Positions 14,268 to 19,059 of a DNA stretch of 19,059 nt are shown here, in pieces; the first letter of the stretch is position 1; each line of letters starts with the position of its first letter. Source of the stretch: Pseudomonadota bacterium (GTDB lineage: Bacteria; Pseudomonadota; Alphaproteobacteria; Rhodospirillales; 2-02-FULL-58-16); assembly GCA_022567015.1 (NCBI GenBank), contig JADFHR010000018.1, positions 1 to 19,059 on the forward strand. Reading direction: 5' to 3'. The notes beneath the pieces were generated by a model, which was not told the origin of the DNA, ran no database searches, and saw only the letters and a program-made list of their open reading frames with translations. Position numbers and translations under genes: made by a program.

Positions 14268-15044
14268 TCATCCCCGGGGGGCCACCGGGGGGTGCCCCCC
14301 CGACACCGTATGCGGGGGGCGCCCCCGCGACCCCCGGGGGCGGCGCAGAAAGCGCAGATAGACGCACCTGGCGCCGCGCCCGAGCGCCTTGGCCTCGTAG
14401 CGGGTTTCGAACCAGTCCTCGGGCCGTTGCAGCCAGTCGCGCCTGGTCCGCGCCGGCCACGAGAAAGCGGGGTGGGCGGTGACCCGCTCAAGCGTCCAGC
14501 GAACATATTCCATGTGGTCGCTGGCGAAGCGCAGCTCGGCCCCGTCCTTCAACAGCCGGGCAAGCGCATCCAGGTTTTCCGGCGATACGAAGCGGCGCCT
14601 GTGGTGCCGTTTCTTTGGCCAGGGGTCGGAAAACAACACGAAAGCACGCCCGATGCCGGCGTCGGGCAAGGCGTCGAACAACAGCCGCGCGTCGTCGTCG
14701 AAAATCCGGACGTTGGTGAGATTCCCCTCGCGAACGTGGGCGAGCAGGCCGGCCACCCCGTTGATGTAGGCCTCGCAGCCGATGATCCCCACATGGGGGT
14801 GGGCGCGGGCCTGCGCCGCCAGATGCTCGCCGGCGCCGAAGCCCACTTCCAGCCAAACGTCGGTCACCGATCGGTGAAAAACGGCCGCCAGGTCGAGCCG
14901 GCCGCCGCTTTCCGGCGGCGCCACCCGCAGGCGCGGCAGCAGGTCCCGCAACAGTTCCTGCCGGCCCTTGCGCAGCCGGTGGCCGCGCCGCCGGCCGTAC
15001 CAGCGGGGCCGGTCGTCGCCGGGCTGCGGGCCGCCGCCGGTCAA
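14268..15044 (-). CDS. trmB: tRNA (guanine-N7-)-methyltransferase TrmB
   Basis: TrmB methylates G46 of tRNAs using SAM. The 258-residue protein has the SAM-binding motif WLEVGFGAGEHL (about 64-75), the GCEAY motif at 89-93, and the family signature FSDPWPKKRHHRRR (138-151). Near the C-terminus are ETRYEAKAL and CVYLRFLRR. Family members normally end about there; here some 24 residues rich in Pro, Gly and Arg follow, encoded by a cluster of G/C-run palindromes. The start is TTG at 15044, overlapping the metK stop as TTGA, so translation is coupled. Placing a SAM-using enzyme after metK is conserved in related genomes. Confidence 0.93.
   Translation of the reverse strand: MTGGGPQPGDDRPRWYGRRRGHRLRKGRQELLRDLLPRLRVAPPESGGRLDLAAVFHRSVTDVWLEVGFGAGEHLAAQARAHPHVGIIGCEAYINGVAGLLAHVREGNLTNVRIFDDDARLLFDALPDAGIGRAFVLFSDPWPKKRHHRRRFVSPENLDALARLLKDGAELRFASDHMEYVRWTLERVTAHPAFSWPARTRRDWLQRPEDWFETRYEAKALGRGARCVYLRFLRRPRGSRGRPPHTVSGGHPPVAPRG
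14271..14345. repeat. Cluster of G/C-run palindromes at the trmB 3' end
   Basis: Several near-perfect palindromes made of runs of five to seven G or C lie side by side: CCCCCGGGGG, GCGGGGG-CGC-CCCCCGC, GGGGGG with CCCCCC around a 2-3 base loop, and CCCCGGGGGG. They fall in the last part of the trmB frame and encode its unusual tail. They may act as a strong transcript-ending structure. The homopolymer runs also make this a place where base-calling errors are likely. Confidence 0.7.
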
Positions 15045-16216
15045 CTGCCCCCGAAGATGGATTTGAGGTCCTCGACCAGCCCGGTGCGCTCCCAGGAAAA
15101 GCCGCCATCGGATTCCGGCGGCCGGCCGAAATGGCCGTAGGCGGCGGTGCGGGCATAGATCGGCCGGTTGAGCTCCAGGTGCTCGCGGATGCCGCGGGGC
15201 GACAGGTCGACCATGTCCTGGAGCACCGTGGACAACCGGTTCCCGTCGACGCGGTTGGTGTCGTGCAGGTTGATGTCGACGGACAGGGGTTGGGCGACGC
15301 CGATGGCGTAAGACAGCTGGATGGTGCAGGTATCGGCCAAGCCGGCGGCGACCACGTTCTTGGCCAGATAGCGGGCGGCGTAGGCGGCCGAGCGGTCGAC
15401 CTTGGTGGGGTCCTTGCCCGAGAAGGCGCCGCCGCCGTGGGGGGCGCTGCCGCCATAGGTGTCGACAATGATCTTGCGTCCCGTAAGCCCGGCGTCGCCA
15501 TCCGGTCCGCCGATGACGAACCGGCCCGTGGGGTTCACGTAGAAGGCTTCCTCACCGCACATCCAGCCTTCGGGCAACACGTTGACCACGTGGGGCCGGA
15601 CGATCTCGCGGACCTCGTCCTGGCTGAGGCGTTCGGCATGTTGGGTGGAGACCACGATGGACGCGGCGCGCACCGGCTTGTGGTTCACATATTGCAAGGT
15701 GACCTGGCTCTTGGAATCGGGGCCGAGGCCCGGCTCGGCGCCGGAATGGCGGGCCTCCGCCAGCGACTGCAGGATGGCGTGGGAAAGATAGATCGGCGCC
15801 GGCATCAGGGCATCGGTTTCCCGGCACGCAAAGCCGAACATGACGCCCTGGTCGCCCGCGCCTTCGTCCTTGTTGCCCGACGCATCGACACCGACGGCGA
15901 TGTCGGCGGACTGGGCGTGGACGAGAACCCGGACCTCGGCCGTCCGCCAGTGAAAGCCGTCCTGTTCGTACCCGATGTCCTTGACCGCGCTGCGGGCCAC
16001 CTGCTCAAGGGTCGCGTGGGTGATCGACTCCGGTCCCCGCACTTCCCCGGCCAGGAGAATGAAGTTGCTCGTGCACAGGGTCTCGACGGCGACGCGCGCG
16101 TACGGATCGGCCGTCAGATAGGTGTCGACCACGGCATCGGAGATGCGATCGCAGATCTTGTCTGGATGTCCTTCGGAAACAGATTCACTCGTAAAAAGAT
16201 AGTCGCTCTTCGGCAC
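15041..16216 (-). CDS. metK: S-adenosylmethionine synthetase MetK
   Basis: MetK makes SAM from methionine and ATP. The 391-residue protein has all the family signatures: SESVSEGHPDKICD (10-23), GAGDQG (119-124, in DEGAGDQGVMFGFACRE), and GGGAFSGKDPTKVDRSAAY (261-279). The length is normal. The start is GTG at 16216, giving MPKSDYLFTSESVSEGHPDK, with a strong GGAGGG Shine-Dalgarno eight bases upstream. That Shine-Dalgarno can pair with CCCTC in the leader, and a riboswitch-like element lies just above it, so translation is probably regulated by SAM level (inference). trmB overlaps the stop codon. Confidence 0.97.
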   Translation of the reverse strand: MPKSDYLFTSESVSEGHPDKICDRISDAVVDTYLTADPYARVAVETLCTSNFILLAGEVRGPESITHATLEQVARSAVKDIGYEQDGFHWRTAEVRVLVHAQSADIAVGVDASGNKDEGAGDQGVMFGFACRETDALMPAPIYLSHAILQSLAEARHSGAEPGLGPDSKSQVTLQYVNHKPVRAASIVVSTQHAERLSQDEVREIVRPHVVNVLPEGWMCGEEAFYVNPTGRFVIGGPDGDAGLTGRKIIVDTYGGSAPHGGGAFSGKDPTKVDRSAAYAARYLAKNVVAAGLADTCTIQLSYAIGVAQPLSVDINLHDTNRVDGNRLSTVLQDMVDLSPRGIREHLELNRPIYARTAAYGHFGRPPESDGGFSWERTGLVEDLKSIFGGS

Positions 16217-16223
16217 GTTCGGG

Positions 16224-16300
16224 CCCTCCGATCTCAGGTTCCGTCCACTTGGACCGAGGGCTTCAATGGTCGCGCCACTAATCCGAGCCCACTTAGCGCC
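16224..16300 (-). promoter_or_regulatory. Candidate SAM/SAH-type riboswitch and SD-sequestering helix of metK
   Basis: On the minus strand, GCGCTAA (plus 16293-16299) can pair with TTA-GTG-GCGC (16272-16281) as a bulged stem. GGGCT in the loop (16286-16290) can pair with AGCCC after the stem (16258-16262), making an H-type pseudoknot. The stretch TGGCGCGACCATTGAAGCC closely resembles, from memory, the conserved 3' half of the SAM/SAH riboswitch found before metK in Rhodobacterales. The same CCC can instead form CCCTC (16256-16260) pairing with GAGGG of the metK Shine-Dalgarno (16224-16228), around a GTCC-AAGT-GGAC hairpin (16243-16254). The two foldings exclude each other. Confidence 0.5.
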
Positions 16301-16514
16301 TTTTTTTTCGTGGTGGCAAGCAGTCCAAATCCATCCACGTCCGTCGCCGGAATCCCGCCGGGGTCGGCTCTTGTTGCAAGCTTTTCTTTAAGCGTCAAGG
16401 GAATTTGACGCCGCGCCGGGCGGGCGGCTAATTCCCCTTATCGACAGCATAAACCGCGGCTCGCCGGCTGCGGAGCCTTATCCCGGGGCTCCGCAGCCGC
16501 GAACGGCTTAAGGG
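16301..16514. other. Upstream part of the praR-metK gap
   Basis: No gene is seen here. Working towards metK, the stretch holds the 13-bp hairpin after praR and a 7-bp hairpin GCGTCAA/TTGACGC (16392-16411). A possible -35 TTGACG on the minus strand (16393-16398) has no convincing -10. A run of eight A on the minus strand (16301-16308) precedes the riboswitch-like element. The metK promoter is presumably within it but cannot be fixed. Confidence 0.5.
16465..16499 (-). terminator. 13-bp perfect hairpin after the praR-like gene
   Basis: CGGCTGCGGAGCC and GGCTCCGCAGCCG form a perfect 13-bp stem with a 9-base loop, starting 15 bases past the stop codon. No U-tract follows on either strand, so it may be a 3' end stabiliser or a Rho-independent terminator of the weak, tail-less kind. 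Confidence 0.5.
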
Positions 16515-17009
16515 CTAGACCTTGACGGCGGCGCTGGCGACGGACTTGGTCAACTCGAACACGCGCTTGCGCACCCGCGGATCCGTAATCCGATAATAGG
16601 CCCGAACCAGTTCCAGCGTTTCGCGTTTCGCCATGGGATCGGGCTCCAGGCGGGACTGGCCTCTATCCCGCAAACCCTTTGCCATGCGGCCTTCCCTGGT
16701 CTTGAGTTCATCCGCCATATCATCGAAGAAAAACGAAATCGGCACGTCAAGAATCTGGGTGAGCTCGAACAGCCGGCTGGCGCCAATGCGGTTGGCGCCC
16801 CGCTCGTATTTTTGAATCTGCTGGAACGTCAGGCCGACGGCGTCGCCGAGTCTCTCCTGACTCATCCCGAGCAGGGTCCGGCGAAGCCTGACCCTGCTAC
16901 CGACGTGAATATCCACAGGATTGGGAACGCCCGGGGGCAATCTCTTCCTTTTCACGCGAGGAGCGCGGCGCTGTTTCTTTCGCCCGTGGGTAGTTTTTGG
17001 TTGTTTCAT
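16515..17009 (-). CDS. praR: XRE-family (Cro/CI-type) HTH regulator, PraR-like
   Basis: This 164-residue cytoplasmic DNA-binding protein has a very basic N-terminal 25 residues, then an HTH_3 domain at about 34-92 (NPVDIHVGSRVRLRRTLLGMSQERLGDAVGLTFQQIQKYERGANRIGASRLFELTQILDVPISFFFDD). It ends with a charged helical region (ETLELVRAYYRITDPRVRKRVFELTKSVA). This exact HTH block is typical of the alphaproteobacterial PraR group, which in rhizobia represses attachment/biofilm genes and, in Azorhizobium, the reb (R-body) genes. The place between lnt and metK is conserved for this family, as I recall it. Its targets in this organism are unknown. The ATG has a GAGG about ten bases upstream. The symbol is given by family, not by proven function. 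Confidence 0.8.
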   Translation of the reverse strand: MKQPKTTHGRKKQRRAPRVKRKRLPPGVPNPVDIHVGSRVRLRRTLLGMSQERLGDAVGLTFQQIQKYERGANRIGASRLFELTQILDVPISFFFDDMADELKTREGRMAKGLRDRGQSRLEPDPMAKRETLELVRAYYRITDPRVRKRVFELTKSVASAAVKV

Positions 17010-17245
17010 TTTGTCTCGATGCCTCTTGTGACGATTGGGTGCCTCTATGAAGATTGATCGAGAGCAACTTTCGCTGGATTTTGCTCTCGGTTGAATGATT
17101 TTCCAGTCCGTTCTACGTCTTAATGCGACGATAGGGTATTATATAAGCAAAGGTCAATATGGATATTCACGTAATTAGTTGCAATAGGGGATACACGGTA
17201 ACGATGAGAGATTACGGATTACAGAACGAGTGGCTGTAAACGGAT
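17010..17245. promoter_or_regulatory. lnt-praR gap with AT-rich promoter region
   Basis: This gap is clearly more AT-rich than its neighbours. On the minus strand TATAAT (plus 17138-17143) and TTGACC (plus 17152-17157) both occur, but they are only eight bases apart and so cannot belong to one promoter. Each could be part of a separate one, for example TTGACC with CTATCG 17 bases on. A weak hairpin TTACAG/CTGTAA follows the lnt stop. No gene is seen. Confidence 0.45.
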
Positions 17246-18850
17246 TTACCGGGCCCGCGGCAACACATACCCGGCCCCCGCCACCGCGATAAGAATCAGC
17301 AGGACGATCCGGTCGCCCAGGCGGCCATAGGGCGTGACGCCCGCAAGGGGTGCCGGGAGCGCGCTGTCGATCACGCCCGCGCGGCCAAGACCCAGGCGTG
17401 CCACCGTGCGTCCGTAAGCGTCGACGACGGCGGAGATCCCGGTTCCGGCCACCCGTACCAGGGGCAGGCCTTCTTCCACCGCGCGCAGGCGCGCGGCGGC
17501 GAAATGCTGGTACGGCCCCGAGGAGCGGCCGTACCAGCCGTCGTTGGTGATGTTGAGCAGCCAGCCGGGGCGGTCCTGCCGGTCGACAACCCGTCCGGGA
17601 AAGATGACCTCGTAACAGATCAGGGGGCTGACCGGGGGCAGACCCGGCAGCCTGAGCGTCCGCACCCCGGGCCCGCGCGAGAAATCCACCTGGCCCGCGG
17701 TGACCTTGGCGAAGCTCAGGAGGCCGCGGAAGGGCACGTATTCGCCGAACGGCACCAAGTGGAACTTGTCGTAGGTGGCGACCACCCGGGCCCGGCCGTC
17801 CACGGCCTGGAGGCTGTTCCAGATGCGGAATGGTTTCTCGCCCGGCGGCGTGCGCCGGATCGTTCCGGTGATGATAAGGCCGCCGGACGGTACCGCCCCT
17901 CCGATAACGCCGAGCGCGGCCGGATCGCTGCCAAGGAACAGCGGGGCCGCCGTTTCCGCCCAGATGACATGGGTCGGGGCGCCCTTGTCCTGGGTCGCGC
18001 CGGCGGCCGCGGTGCTCATGCGAACCTGACGGAGCACATGCTGTTGGCGCAGTTCGGGCCGCCATTTGAGTCTCTGGTCGATGTTGGGCTGCACCAGACG
18101 CAGCCGAACGTCGGGAACCACGGCGTTGCCGGCCCCGGCCAGGCGCACCAGCCCGCCGCCCCACACGACGCCGAGGACGATGAAGGCGGCGGCCACGGGA
18201 ACGGCCTTGCGCCCGGCCCAGGCACCCCCGTCCGTGAGCACCGCCGGCATGGCCGCCACCACCACGCTCAGCAAGCTCAGGCCATAGACGCCGGTGACGG
18301 CCGCGAGCTGGATCATGCCGTCCGAGAAGACCCAGGCGGTGCCGATCAGGTTCCACGGAAAGCCGGTGAAGGCCCAGCCCCGGACCCATTCGAGCGCCGT
18401 CCACGCGGCGCCGAAGACGAGAATGCGCCCGGGGCCGGCGCCGCGCACCGCGCGGGTCAAGAGGGCGGCGCCGGCCGGGAAAAGGGCGATCAATGCCGAC
18501 AGGCCGAAAACGGCGAACGGCACCATCCACCCGAAGCGCTCGGGTTTCGTCAGCAAGGCGAACGCGATCCAGTAAAGCCCGGCCGTGAAATGACCGAAGC
18601 CGAACCACCAACCGGCGGCAAAGGCGGTGCGCGGTCGCGGGGACGCGTCGATCAACCACACCAGGCCGACGAACGCGGGCACCAACAGCACCACCAGATG
18701 CACCGGCGGCAGGGCGGCGGTGGCCAGGGCGCCGAGCCCCGCGGCCAGGGCAAAGCGGCGCCAGCCGGAGACGGCGGCGATACGCTTTTGCAACCGCCCC
18801 AAACCGCCAAGGGCGGGCCGTAATACCAAGGGGCGCTGATCATGACCCAT
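17246..18850 (-). CDS. lnt: Apolipoprotein N-acyltransferase Lnt
   Basis: Lnt adds the third acyl chain to the N-terminal cysteine of lipoproteins at the outer face of the inner membrane. The 534-residue frame has about six hydrophobic N-terminal segments (35-235), then a nitrilase-like domain with the triad Glu299 (HVIWAET), Lys362 (TYDKFHLVPFGEYVPFR) and Cys412 (SPLICYEVIFP). LLNITNDGWYG and a last membrane helix near the C-terminus follow. The only ATG, at 18850, lies inside the inverted repeat of the adjacent MITE-like element and has no clear Shine-Dalgarno. The family-like N-terminus begins about residue 20 (LQKRIAAVSGWRRF), so TTG codons at 18802 or 18793 may be the native start. Confidence 0.93.
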   Translation of the reverse strand: MGHDQRPLVLRPALGGLGRLQKRIAAVSGWRRFALAAGLGALATAALPPVHLVVLLVPAFVGLVWLIDASPRPRTAFAAGWWFGFGHFTAGLYWIAFALLTKPERFGWMVPFAVFGLSALIALFPAGAALLTRAVRGAGPGRILVFGAAWTALEWVRGWAFTGFPWNLIGTAWVFSDGMIQLAAVTGVYGLSLLSVVVAAMPAVLTDGGAWAGRKAVPVAAAFIVLGVVWGGGLVRLAGAGNAVVPDVRLRLVQPNIDQRLKWRPELRQQHVLRQVRMSTAAAGATQDKGAPTHVIWAETAAPLFLGSDPAALGVIGGAVPSGGLIITGTIRRTPPGEKPFRIWNSLQAVDGRARVVATYDKFHLVPFGEYVPFRGLLSFAKVTAGQVDFSRGPGVRTLRLPGLPPVSPLICYEVIFPGRVVDRQDRPGWLLNITNDGWYGRSSGPYQHFAAARLRAVEEGLPLVRVAGTGISAVVDAYGRTVARLGLGRAGVIDSALPAPLAGVTPYGRLGDRIVLLILIAVAGAGYVLPRAR

Positions 18851-19059
18851 AGAGACGGCTTACCAAGGCTTTCGGCTAGGAGCGTGCGCTGTGGCGATGC
18901 GGGGCATCGCGAAGCGTGCGCGACGCCGTCCGAAAGCCTTGGTAAGCCGCCGTTGCGGTCGCGTATGCGGCTCGTCGGAGGGCGTCGAAAAGTTTTGACG
19001 ATGCACCGCATCGCCTGCACCTTTCCTCCTGCCCGACGAGCCGCCTACGCGATCTCTAT
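18821..19059. mobile_element. MITE-like element, cut by the window end
   Basis: Positions 18821-18855 form one terminal inverted repeat; its partner is missing here but is seen in the left copy at 106-140. Inside is a perfect 20-bp inverted repeat (18856-18875 with 18930-18949, arm CGGCTTACCAAGGCTTTCGG) enclosing GCGATGC-GGG-GCATCGC. Next comes the 112-bp unit shared with the left end, which has perfect 12-bp arms GCGGCTCGTCGG/CCGACGAGCCGC (18967-18978, 19033-19044). The full element is predicted at about 267 bp. It encodes no transposase, so it would be non-autonomous. A REP/BIME-like palindromic repeat is the alternative reading. Confidence 0.65.

Noticed and set aside
16465..16499. The 13-bp hairpin as another copy of the end repeat
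   Set aside because: Its sequence shares no arm with the repeat at the window ends.
16224..16514. Classical SAM-II riboswitch before metK
   Set aside because: I could not find the SAM-II pattern of a TGATTT-like loop with a downstream GCTAAA-type strand; the pseudoknot found fits the SAM/SAH type better.
1..19059. Circular 19-kb molecule (plasmid or phage) because the ends repeat
   Set aside because: The end repeats differ at three positions, and the content is chromosomal housekeeping with no replication, partition or phage genes.

Overview
This GC-rich 19 kb window has every recognisable gene on the minus strand. The gene content points to an alphaproteobacterium, most likely Rhodospirillales-like. 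The evidence is an Irr-type Fur-family regulator beside fabA-fabB-fabI, a PraR-like HTH regulator between lnt and metK, a YlxR/L7Ae-like fusion between nusA and infB, and short TTGACA-type promoters in AT-rich gaps. Genus cannot be read from the sequence.

Layout in the direction of transcription (high to low coordinates): lnt (lipoprotein N-acyltransferase); a praR-like regulator; metK and trmB, coupled by a 4-base overlap; then the translation/transcription operon rimP-nusA-ylxR-infB-rbfA-truB-rpsO-pnp; then the unsaturated fatty acid genes fabA-fabB-fabI; then irr; then a rubrerythrin gene. The first part is core machinery for SAM supply, tRNA modification, ribosome maturation, antitermination, translation initiation and RNA decay. 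The last part joins membrane-lipid synthesis to iron/haem sensing and peroxide defence.

The non-coding DNA holds most of the interest. The metK leader has a pseudoknot-capable element resembling the SAM/SAH riboswitch, plus an anti-Shine-Dalgarno helix. The rimP operon has a promoter followed by two hairpins, the second terminator-like. The pnp leader has a 10-bp perfect hairpin and a tandemly duplicated start region. The rubrerythrin promoter carries a Fur/Irr-like box against its -35, and irr has a 17-bp perfect palindrome upstream.

Both window ends lie in copies of one repeat family: 112 bp at the left end match the last 112 bp with three differences. Joining the two copies predicts a MITE-like element of about 267 bp with about 35-bp terminal inverted repeats and two internal hairpins. 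One inverted repeat overlaps the only ATG available to lnt. The window is probably a contig broken at this dispersed repeat. I see no rRNA, tRNA, CRISPR array, transposase or phage genes, and no convincing plus-strand gene.
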